Made by a program: the position numbers and the translations under genes
Shown here: in pieces, positions 1 to 8,640 of the stretch
Layout: the number at the start of each line of letters is the position of its first letter
How positions within the stretch are numbered: the stretch's first letter is position 1
Assembly: GCF_000801105.2 (NCBI RefSeq)
Contig: NC_079514.1
Span: 45,078,515 to 45,142,514, forward strand
Source: Raphanus sativus
Lineage: Eukaryota; Streptophyta; Magnoliopsida; Brassicales; Brassicaceae
DNA length: 64,000 nt
Reading direction: 5' to 3'
The notes under the pieces: generated by a model
The model's database searches: none
What the model was told of the DNA's origin: nothing
What the model saw: only the letters and a program-made list of their open reading frames with translations

Positions 1-172
1 AACTCGTCAAAATAACCCAATAGCCAGTGAGCAAATCAGCCCACCGAGCACTTGGAAAAATGATCGAACACGATTCCATCAGGGACATGTTCGCCAGGTA
101 CATGTTCGTCAGGTACCTAACGATGATACGATTGTCCTTCCTCTAGAGGGACCAGAGGCTATTCGTAGAGAT

Positions 173-424
173 ATGGAGCGGATTCACGCAGCTCTCCAAA
201 AGCTGGGTGCTCAAGTCCACAAGGCAACGAGCTCAGCTCCCGAGATCGAGAGCTTGATCGAGGAGACCTGTGGAACTCCATTCACTGACAGAATTGCCAA
301 CTCTTACATAAGAGGCACCCGAAAAATTAGGATTCCCGAAGGCTTACCTGAGAGCCTTCCGGCTAGCTATCGTGAAAGCTCTTGGAGGATCAGATATATG
401 TCAAGACTCCGTCAACTCTATTAA
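173..424 (+). pseudogene. gag remnant of the Tat-type element
   Basis: The 83-residue reading frame ends in a stretch (about residues 28-55) resembling the start of a plant gypsy gag core, where a PFT-R-I pattern leads into the capsid domain. It then breaks off after IRIPEGLPES. The next reading frame already holds the linker just before protease. The capsid core and any CCHC zinc knuckle are therefore missing, which points to an internal deletion near 345-375. The Met used may lie inside a longer gag that begins upstream. Confidence 0.55.
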
Positions 425-977
425 GAATCACGTACGGAAGGCTGTGTTTAACACTGGACCTAAGCCTCCTAACCCCGAGTCCAATACTGAGATTTCTTTC
501 TGGGAAAGCGAGACCTCAAACCTTGACAGGCCTCACGATGACGCGCTGATCGTCACCCTGAACATCGCAGGATATGAGGTCCCTAAACTCATGATAGACA
601 CAGGAAGCTCTGTTGACCTTATTTTCTACAACACCCTAAAAGGGATAGAAATAGACGACTACAAAATTATTGGCCAAAAAGCTAATCTCGTAGGCTTTTC
701 CGGAGAAACAGCTACCTCATTGGGAACTATTATGCTCCCAATTATAGCTGGCAGAATCATGAAAATGATGAATTTCATAGTCATCGACAGACCTTCCCCG
801 TTTCACGCGATCCTAGGAAGACCTTGGATCCATAAAATGAAATCAGTAGCTTCAACTTATCACCAATGTGTGAAATTCCCGACACCTGAAGGGATATCTA
901 CCGTGCATGGTAACGACAAGATCTCCGGGATCTGTTACCTAGGAGGATTCAAAATTCTCAAAGAATCACCCCAATAG
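372..977 (+). pseudogene. Aspartic protease region of gypsy polyprotein
   Basis: A retropepsin-like domain is visible: MIDTGSSVDLIF (active Asp at about residue 76 of this frame) followed by a flap region and the ILGRPWIHKM motif typical of plant Ty3/gypsy proteases. The domain matures gag-pol. The N-terminal GGSDICQDS stretch is the usual pre-protease linker of Tat elements. The frame ends at 977, and about 100 bases with stops separate it from the RT frame. Confidence 0.85.
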
Positions 978-1082
978 CAATTACAGATCCAGGAGGGTCG
1001 TGAGATACAACAGAATATTTGAGGTCCCCCTAAGAACCTCACCGAGCAAGTTAGTATCGACGACTCAAATCCTGAAAAGCAA

Positions 1083-2150
1083 GTGAGTATCGGATCCGAG
1101 CTACCTCTCCAGACTAAGAAGGAGCTCATCGACTTTCTAAAAAGCAACGTCGGAACCTTTGAATGGATCACCTGTGACATGAAGGGTATAAACGCTGACG
1201 TCACTACTCACAAGCTTAATGTAGACCCCACTTTCAAACCGATCAAACAAAAGCGTCGCAAACTAGGTCTAGAAAATGCTCAAGCTGTTAACAACGAGGT
1301 TGACCGATTTACGAAAGCTGGGTCCATTCGTGAGGTACATTACCCAGACTGGCTAGCTAATCCAGTAGTTGTAAAAAAGAAGAACGGGAAATGGAGAATC
1401 TGCGTAGATTTCACCGACCTAAATAAAGCTTGTCCCAAAGACAGCTTCCCGTTACCTCACATCGATCGTTTGGTCGAGGCCACTGCTGGCCACCAGCTCA
1501 TGTCCTTCATGGATGCCTTTTCAGGGTACAATCAAATCATGATGGATCCCGACGATCAAAAGAAAACCGCATTCATAACTGAACGAGGGACCTATTACTA
1601 TAAGGTCATGCCATTCGGTTTAAAAAATGCAGGAGCTACCTATCAAAGGCTAGTGAATAAAATGTTCGCTGGCCAGCTCGGGAAAACCATGGAGGTCTAT
1701 ATTGATGATATGCTAGTCAAATCCTCAATTGGAGAAAACCACATTTCCCACCTAAGGGAATGCTTCGATATCCTCAATAAATACGATATGAAGCTCAACC
1801 CTGCTAAGTGCATCTTCGGGGTACCTTCAAACGAGTTCCTCGGCTACCTCGTAACCGAAAGAGGCATCGAAGCCAACTCAAAACAGATAGCTACCTTTCA
1901 GGAAATGTCGTCACCTAAGACAACCAGAGAGGTACAGACATTGACTGGACGAATCACATCATTAAATCGATTCATATCCAGGTCCACCGATAAGTGCCTC
2001 CCATTCTACAAACTTCTAAAAAATAATAAGAAGTTCTTATGGGACGAAAAGTGCGAGGAAGCCTTCAAACAATTGAAAGCTTACTTCTCCGAACCTCCGA
2101 TCCTGGCTAAACAAGTATGGGAGAACCGCTATATCTTTACCTCGCCGTAA
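1083..2150 (+). pseudogene. Reverse transcriptase of gypsy polyprotein
   Basis: Most RT blocks are present: WRICVDFTDLNKACPKD (about residues 104-120), MDAFSGYNQI (143-152), PFGLKNAGATYQR (177-189) and the catalytic YIDDMLVKS (206-214), followed by the FLGYLVTERGIE connection region. It would copy element RNA into cDNA inside virus-like particles. The frame loses register at about 2,117-2,125, where RNase H should begin, so the polyprotein is interrupted. Confidence 0.92.
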
Positions 2151-2305
2151 CAACCGCTGCAGTTAGTGGTGTGCAGGTACGAGAAGAGCAAAACGAGCAA
2201 AGACCTGTCTATTATACCAGCAAGAGTCTGATAGACGCCGAAACTAGATACCCTACTATTGAAAAACTAGCTCTAGCTGTCGTAACAGCTGCCAGAAAAT
2301 TGTGA
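2117..2305 (+). pseudogene. First RNase H domain fragment of gypsy pol
   Basis: Out of frame with the RT. It reads YLYLAVTTAAVSGV, then RPVYYTSKSLIDAETRYP and IEKLALAVVTAARKL, the conventional gypsy RNase H that follows RT. A TGA at 2,303-2,305 ends it early. The downstream sequence (PYFQSH-like) continues in the same frame after the stop. Confidence 0.82.
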
Positions 2306-2520
2306 CCTTATTTCCAATCGCACTCAATCGTCGTAATGACTTCACAACCATTGCGAACAATTTTGCACAGCCCTAGCCAATCATGACGATTTGCTAAATG
2401 GGCCATAGAGCTCAGTGAATACGATATCGAGTATAGACCTCGAGCAGCAGCAAAAGCTCAGGTCCTTGCCGATTTCATAATCGAGCTAGCTTCCGAACAA
2501 CTAGACTTGGAAATGGAAGC

Positions 2521-3450
2521 TCCGAAGTGGAGTCTGTACATTGACGAGCCTCGCCAAGACAAGGTTCCAGCATTGGTCTAAGGCTGACCTCCTCAGCTGG
2601 AGAAACCATCCAACAATCCTACAGGCTCGGATTCAGCGCTTCTAATAACGAGGCTGAATACGAAGCATTAATTGCAGGATTAAAGCTCGCCCTAAGCCTC
2701 GGAATTCGAGAGCTGAACGCTTATAGTGATTCACAGCTAGTAGCTAGCCAGTTCCACGGCGAGTATGAAACAAGGGACGAAAGAATGGGGACATACCTAG
2801 AAGTTGTCCGGGACCTCACTAAGCAGTTCAAAATATTTGAACTAACAAGGATCCCACGAGGAGAGAACTCCTCAGCAGACGCGCTGGCTGCTTTAGCGTC
2901 AGCATCAGACCCCCTCGTAAAACGGATCATACCCGTAAAGGGAATCGAAAAGCAAAATATCGACATAGCTACCAAAGCTGAGATCGATAGCAAGCCAAAA
3001 GAGCAAACGGAAGGTAGCTACCCCCAGACGGTAGCAACCCAAGTTCTTACAACATACTGGTTCCCAAAAACCAGAATTCATAGCTTTAAAAAGCATACCT
3101 CCGGGGGCAAGATCCAGACCTCGGATTCACCTGTCCACGCAGCCAGGACCAGGAGTCGTTCTGCTTTTGAAAGTGCATCCGAAAAAACGACCCAGACTCC
3201 GGAGAACAACACCAGAACTGGAGATATTCCTCAGAATTCAGACTCCTTCGAGCCTAATCCGACCAATATCTCCGGGGGCAATAGACATCAGGTCACGACA
3301 CTCAGGGACCTGAACAAGACATATCAGGTCACGACACTCAGGGACCTGAACAAGACCCGCCCTCATCTCTTCATGACAAAATTATTGGGAGAGAGGATTG
3401 GAGAATACCGATCATGCAGTACATCTTGTAGGGTAAGATCCCTCCAATAA
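2521..3450 (+). pseudogene. Second (archaeal-type) RNase H domain and linker
   Basis: Pieces of a second RNase H follow the first: LYIDEP (first Asp), then after a frameshift near 2,560 NNEAEYEALIAGLKLA (Glu), AYSDSQLVAS (Asp) and NSSADALAALAS (last Asp). This extra RNase H is characteristic of plant Tat elements. The final open frame (2,785-3,450) runs into a hydrophilic linker that contains a 36-bp exact tandem duplication (12 codons, QVTTLRDLNKTY) at about 3,289-3,356. Confidence 0.75.
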
Positions 3451-3574
3451 GTGGGAGGCCCGAAAACTCAAAGCATTAAGAGCAAGATACTGCATAATCA
3501 AGTCACCCCTCCATAAACGAAGCATTTCCGGACCTTACCTAAAATGCGTCCATGGCCTCGATGCTATCAATCTT

Positions 3575-4193
3575 ATGAAAGAAATGCATGCATGCTCCAG
3601 AGGAAACCACTCTGGAGGCAGAGCTCTAGCTATCCGAATCAAAAGACAGGGTTATTTCTGGCCCACCATTATAGCTGACTGCGAGGTTTACTCCTCTTCA
3701 TGTGATAAATGCCAAAGGCATGCACCGATTATACATCAGCCTGCGGAAAAATTATCCTCAATACCCGCTCAGTACCCGTTCATGAGGTGGTCCATGGACA
3801 TCGTAGAACCACTCATAACGTCAGGAAGAGGAAGGCAGAAGCTACGCTTCCTCTTGGTCTTGACAGACTACTTCACGAAGTGGATAGAAGCTAAAACTTT
3901 CCAACAGATAACTAGATTCGAAGTCGAAGGATTTGTGTGGAAAGACATTGTCTACCGCCACGGCGTCCCATATGAGATCGTAACCGACAATGGAGGACAT
4001 TTCATTTCTCGCGACTTCAAAGCATTTTGCGACAAGTGGAATATCCGCCCTACCTTCTCAAACACCTCGACGACCTCAAGGCAACGGTCAGGCGGAGGCT
4101 GCTAATAAGTCAATATTAGCAAACCTCAAGAAACGCCTCGGAACCAAAAAGAAAACCTGGTCTGAAAAGATACCTGAAGTACTTTGGGCATGA
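3575..4193 (+). pseudogene. Integrase zinc-finger and catalytic core, frameshifted
   Basis: The frame 3,575-4,105 carries a Cys pair (CDKCQRHAP) from the HHCC finger, then MDIVEPL with the first catalytic Asp and TDNGGHFIS with the second. Near 4,065-4,080 the frame shifts, and the third catalytic residue appears in the other frame ([13 protein letters not shown], ending at 4,193). A TGA stops that frame just before the conserved Arg-Thr-Thr segment. Integrase would insert the cDNA. This copy cannot make it as one protein. Confidence 0.87.
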
Positions 4194-4652
4194 CGAACCA
4201 CCCCTAGAAAGGCTACAGAGGAAACCCCTTTCTCTTTAGCCTACGAAAAGGAAGCTGTCGTTCCGGCGGAAACCTCCATTGGGAGCCTCCGTCGAGAGCT
4301 CTGTACGTCTGATCCTGAAGCTAACGACCAGCTCTTATCAGACAGCTTCGATTTAATCGAGGAACGACAAGACCAAGTTTTGCTTCGGATTCAAAACTAT
4401 CAGCAAGCAATGGCCCGACATTACAATTCCAAAGTCAGGACCCAACAATTCGTTGTATGTGACCTAGTACTTATGAAAGTTTTCGAAGGAACCAAGGAAC
4501 CAGATGCTGAGAAACTAAGGACCAATTGGGAAGGTCCTTACCGGATTGTCTACGTGGTACGACCTGGCGTCTATAAGCTCCTGAAGGTACGAACCGAGGT
4601 ACCTGAAATCAGATCGTGGAATGCCACAAATCTGAAGAAATACTATCATTAG
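4194..4652 (+). pseudogene. Integrase C-terminal domain, end of gypsy pol
   Basis: Reading continues after the 4,191-4,193 stop with ATEETPFSLAYEKEAVVPAE, a helical stretch, and the open tail 4,380-4,652 with GDLV-like VCDLVLMKVF, KLRTNWEGPYRI and the terminal WNATNLKKYYH. These are the usual C-terminal blocks of plant gypsy integrase. TAG at 4,650-4,652 is the natural end of pol. Confidence 0.82.
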
Positions 4653-4869
4653 GTACTTAAATTCCTCGAATTACGTTAGGCTTGACCCCTTGACTGGGTA
4701 CGTAGGCAATTGTGTCATAAGTGTAACCCCAATCTCATTTTAACACTCTTTCCACCATGGCGAAAGGGGGCATATGTTTGAGAACATATAGCCCAAACAG
4801 CGATTGTATGATTATTGTGATACCATGTATCCTATTATCAATAAAGCAATTATCTTCGATACCTTGACT

Positions 4870-5250
4870 TTTTAACAAATTCAGGTCTCAATGAACCTGA
4901 ATCTAAGGTCTTAAAACCCTTCGAATAAATTCAGGTCTCCGTGAACCTGAACCTAAGGTCTTAAAACCCTTCGAATAAATTCAGGTCTCCGTGAACCTGA
5001 ACCTAAGGTCTTAAAACCCTTCGAATTAATTCAGGTCTCCGTGAACCTGAACCTAAGGTCTTAAAACCCTTCGAACAAATTCAGGTCTCAATGAACCTGA
5101 ACCTAAGGTCTTAAAACCCTTCGAACAAATTCAGGTCTCCGTGAACCTGAACCTAAGGTCTTAAAACCCTTCGAACAAATTCAGGTCTCCGTGAACCTGA
5201 ACCTAAAATCCTCAGTAACCCTTCGAACAAATTCAGGTCTCCGTCAACCT
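4870..5250 (+). repeat. 50-bp tandem repeat in 3' tract of the Tat element
   Basis: About seven copies of a 50-bp unit containing caggtctccgtgaacctg, aaggtcttaaaaccc and ttcgaa. For example, identical phases recur at 4,921 and 4,971. Each unit includes an inverted pair CAGGT...ACCTG. Copies differ by a few bases, and later ones switch to the variant aaaatcctcagtaa. Repeats between pol and the 3' LTR are a recognised habit of Tat/Ogre elements. Confidence 0.93.
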
Positions 5251-5640
5251 GAACCTAAAATCCTCAGTAATCTCGAAGGTCTTAAAATCCTTCCAACAAA
5301 CTCAGGTCTCCACGAACCTGGACCTAAGGTCTTAAAATCCTTAGTAACCTCGAAGATCTTAAAATCCTTCAAGCAATATCAGGTCTCGACGAGCCTGGAC
5401 CCAAGGTCTTAAAATCCTTACCAAATCTCCAAGGTCTTAAAATCCTTATCAAATCTCCAAGGTCTTAAAATCCTCATCAAATCACAAAGGTCTTAAAATC
5501 CTTATCAAACCTCCGAAGGTCTTAAAATCCTTATCAAATCCCAAAAGGTCTTAAAATCCTTATCAAATCTCAAAAGGTCTTAAAATCCTTATCAAATCTC
5601 AAAAGGTCTTAAAATCCTAAGGAAACTTCAATGGGTCTTA
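5251..5640 (+). repeat. Short (about 28-31 bp) derivative tandem repeat
   Basis: Adjacent to the 50-bp array. A unit of roughly 28-31 bp, aaggtcttaaaatccttatc plus aaatctc, repeats about nine times from 5,404 to 5,630. It keeps the aaggtcttaaaa core of the 50-bp unit and lacks the CAGGT palindrome, so it is probably a deletion product that amplified separately. Confidence 0.9.
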
Positions 5641-6082
5641 AAATCCCACACACGAATTCAGGTTCCCATGAACCCCCTCCTAAGGTCTTCAGAGTAGCTC
5701 AGGTTCCTAAAAACCCTGAGCTAATCTCAATGTTTCAGGAACTCCTTCTAAGGATCCTCGTAATCGAATGTACTCGAAATCTTCGAAACCTGATAAGTCA
5801 TTGGACATTGTATATAATAATCACGATACATGTCCAAACCAAAACTTCCACTTGACAAAAGTCAATCTCATCAAAGAAACGATCAAACCAAGTCAAATGA
5901 CTTAATACGAAAAACAAAACCGAAATTTGAATAAAAGGGTTTAAAAGCCTCCTAGGCTAACGAGGGTTCAGAAGACCCTAAGGTTTAAAAGCCTCCTCAG
6001 GCTATAAGTCTGAAACGTAAACAAAGTCCATTGGGCAAAAGTCATGAAAAGCAACATTACAATTCAAAAAAAGCCGCAGCTC
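5641..6082. other. Non-coding 3' tract of the Tat element
   Basis: No coding frame is supported. Scattered relics of the neighbouring repeat remain (aggtcttcagag, aaggtttaaaagcctcct twice near 5,940-6,000). Confidence 0.6.
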
Positions 6083-6385
6083 TTAGCCATCATTATCACG
6101 GGAGCTCATCCCGACATCCTTGTCTCCCTCGACTGGATCACTTTCTTTGGCTGGATCTCCCTCATCTTCCTCCTTGTCATCGCCCATCTGGGACGTCTCG
6201 ACTGGAGCTGAATCAGGACCCACCAAACCTAAGTTAGAACCATACTCTCCGGAAAAGGATAGATTAAACATGTTAATCTCGAAAGTACCTGAACTCTCTG
6301 AGAATTGAGGAATGGGAAGCTTGCTGGCCGAGAAGTCGGATACTTGCTCCTTTTCATACGCAATCGTAGCCATCAGATTAAGCAA
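6083..6385 (-). CDS. Antisense ORF between pol and 3' LTR of the Tat element
   Basis: A 100-codon open frame on the strand opposite to gag-pol. It encodes an acidic, Ser/Asp/Glu-rich C-terminal half (QMGDDKEEDEGDPAKESDP) after a less biased N-terminus. No known domain is recognised. Antisense extra ORFs in this position have been reported for several Tat-lineage elements. It may be a shadow of base composition. No TATA box was obvious upstream. Confidence 0.35.
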   Translation of the reverse strand: MLNLMATIAYEKEQVSDFSASKLPIPQFSESSGTFEINMFNLSFSGEYGSNLGLVGPDSAPVETSQMGDDKEEDEGDPAKESDPVEGDKDVGMSSRDNDG

Positions 6386-6499
6386 AAGAAATCTTCAATA
6401 AAGATAACTGTTGCTCGAGATCTCAACAAAAAGATTGATGCTCGGCGGCTAGGTCTAGCTTCCGAGATAAGGAATCTTATCTCGAAAGTTGGGGGCAAC

Positions 6500-7070
6500 T
6501 GTTGGGCCCAAATATGACCCCCTAGCTAGCGATAGACAATAAGAAATGATAACGGGCCGCGAAATGCCCATCATGAATTCAATCTTCAAAAACAGCTAAG
6601 TCAGATCCGGAGGCTGTGAGCTGGAGATGTTCATCAGAGAGGTCAAGGAAAAGAGGCAGCTCGTTGACAAGTAAACAGGCGCAGGACCCGGTCAAAGAGG
6701 TAGCTCGTGGACAAATAAATAGGCGCAGGACCCGGTCAAAGGGGAGCTGTTACAAATCCCTCAAATCACGGAGGGGATCTCGGGAACCAGTTGGCTACGA
6801 TCAAGCGGGACCTGAGGCTATTTAAAGAAGACATCAAACAATAATCAGGGGATCCGCATTCTTACGATTCATAAGCAATAGATCTCAAATTCATTACTTT
6901 CCTTGTAAAACGTTATAAACATCTCTTGTAAACAATTCTTACAAAAATATCAATAAATCATTCATTCATTCTACAAAGTTCTTACGTGATTCAGCCCACA
7001 TTATCTTTCCCTAATCTTTCCCTAATCTTAACCTGATCTCAAAACCAGGAGGTGAGTTTAATCCCTCACA
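6500..7070 (+). repeat. 3' LTR of the Tat element
   Basis: It begins TGTTGGGCCC immediately after the polypurine tract and ends ...CCTCACA, giving TGT...ACA termini and 571 bp. A TATA-like ctatttaaag lies at about 6,816-6,825 and AATAAA at 6,951. The following base begins unrelated reading frame, consistent with an insertion border. The 5' LTR is not available for comparison. Confidence 0.75.
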
Positions 7071-7086
7071 GTATGTAGGTGATACC

Positions 7087-7476
7087 ATGTTTCATACTGC
7101 ACTTTGGTCCTCTACTACATCAGCTCAGCCCCCTGCAATGGACTCCATAAAAATATGGGCTCATCTTACTGGAATTCCGCTAGATTTCAGGCATAAGGAA
7201 GGGTTAAGTCTCGTAGCGGGTTTAATTGGCGATTCCAAAGAAACTGATGCGTTTACCTTAAACCTAGCCAGTTTAACGCTATCCCCTGTGAACGTGGAAG
7301 TAGACCTCACAAAGCCCCTTCCTAGCATTGTTGAATTTGAGAGACAAAGTGGTGAGGTTGTGGAAGTCTTGGTGTCCTACCCTTGGCTCCCAGCTATTTG
7401 TTCCCACTGTAAGGAACTGGGCGACATTGCTCGGAATTGCTTAAAGCTCTCTGTTTCTCCTCCAGCGTCAATATAG
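7087..7476 (+). pseudogene. DUF4283/zinc-knuckle (LINE ORF1-like) fragment
   Basis: KIWAHLTGIPLDFRHKEGL, a beta-rich middle and a C-terminal zinc-knuckle-like CSHCKELGDIARNC match plant DUF4283/zf-CCHC_4 proteins, which are commonly the gag-like ORF1 of plant LINEs. The knuckle should be CX2CX4HX4C, but Asp stands where His is required. The left end is cut by the LTR at 7,070. A stop at 7,474-7,476 truncates it, although a Lys/Pro-rich tail continues in frame. It has no known host function. Confidence 0.75.
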
Positions 7477-8149
7477 AAAGGGAAAGATGCAACCAAAAGA
7501 CCTGCTCCAAAAGTGGCAAAAGAGAAGTCAACTCAGCAATTCCAATATGTCTCAGTATGGAATAATAATATTGGGAAACAAGGTTATGGAGTAGCACCAG
7601 TACTGATATAAGGAATGACTCGCCTCCGGAAACTCCCTCCTCGAAACTGTCTATCTCGGTTACTGAAGAACTATAGGGGCTAAGAAAACATTTTCCGGGC
7701 ATAAAATATGTTAAGTTCTAGATAAGAGTGATCAAGTCTAATCTAGCATTAAGAACACTTAACGAGAATAGAAACTATTAGATCTAACAATAAACACCCT
7801 CACTCTTCACTAATCACATTAGATCTACCTACTCCCATTGATTTAAAAAGAGCATGCACTCTAATCTTCATGAGAAACCTTAAATCCATATGAAATTGAG
7901 GGCTAATCATGTTATTGATCAAGAGAAATACAATATAAAATGAAGTACTTCCTTAAATTGATAAAAGAATTCAAGCTTTTACAAGATTAAACAAAGTCTT
8001 GAGTTCTTGAGAGAAAATGATATAAAGATAGAGTTTTTAAGTCTTAAATCTAATTATAGGAGAGTGAAACTCATGCTGGTTTGAACATATTAAACCGGGT
8101 CAAACCGAAATAAACCGGTCAACATTTTAAATCAATTAACTAGCGGCCT
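7477..8149. other. AT-rich unassigned sequence
   Basis: The first 200 bases still read as the decayed tail of the DUF4283 fragment. From 7,709 (tgttaagttctag) to about 8,124 (ggtcaaca) the sequence could be an old LTR, but no target duplication was found. No gene is supported. Confidence 0.4.
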
Positions 8150-8640
8150 TTGCATAGCCTGCTGACTCCAACCGCTGGCTCGTCTTCTTCCTCGCGTTCA
8201 CCATCCTCCCGCTGGATCAAACTGCTGAGCCCCCGGATCTTCCAAGCATTAACGTTGCGGTCTATCTCGAGCCGAAAGCTCCAACCGCGTCAAGCTTATC
8301 TTCATCGCTTCACCCATCGTCATCGGATCAACTCCAAATCGAGGCCGAGCTCGTGCAACTTTGTCATGATGCGACCGCTCAGAGACCGTGCCACTGTCTC
8401 CTCCAAGCCGCGACCAAACTCCACCACAAAGCTTCTTAGTCCTCCTCTTACGTCGTGATCTGCTCCGTCGTCGTGGCCGTGCTCATCGTTGCCGTATGGA
8501 TAGAAGAGAAGAGGTGTTCCAATTGTGATTTCCCAGACTTTTACAAAAGAGTCCATGTACTTCTGGTTCTTTGCCAAAAGGCCCAAACTTTCAGCTTGTT
8601 CAGAAACGTCCTATTGATTCAGCCCCAATCATTAATACAT
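8150..8640 (+). pseudogene. GC-rich coding-like relic, not recognised
   Basis: An island much richer in GC than its surroundings. In the + frame starting near 8,210 it reads LDQTAEPPDLPSINVAVYLE, then a Ser-rich stretch, QIEAELVQLCHDATAQRP and, after one TAG at about 8,437, a hydrophobic segment (VVICSVVVAVLIVAVW) suggestive of a membrane helix. An antisense frame of 88 codons (8,320-8,586) is also open. I do not recognise a family. It is probably a fragment of a plant gene carried or left by transposons. Confidence 0.3.

Larger units (their letters stand above)
1..7070 (+). mobile_element. Decayed Ty3/gypsy (Tat-lineage) retrotransposon, 5' end outside window
   Basis: Domains run in the order gag remnant, protease, RT, RNase H, a second RNase H, integrase, then a long non-coding 3' tract with tandem repeats and one LTR. 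PR-RT-RH-IN order marks Ty3/gypsy. The additional RNase H and the repeat-bearing 3' tract are known traits of the plant Tat lineage. A polypurine tract (gttgggggcaac) directly precedes the LTR at 6,500. Several frameshifts and stops in pol make it non-autonomous. The 5' LTR and most of gag are not in the window. Confidence 0.9.

Noticed and set aside
7709..8124. Possible solo LTR (tgttaag...gtcaaca).
   Set aside because: No target duplication, no TATA/poly-A arrangement and no second copy; evidence too weak to list as an element.
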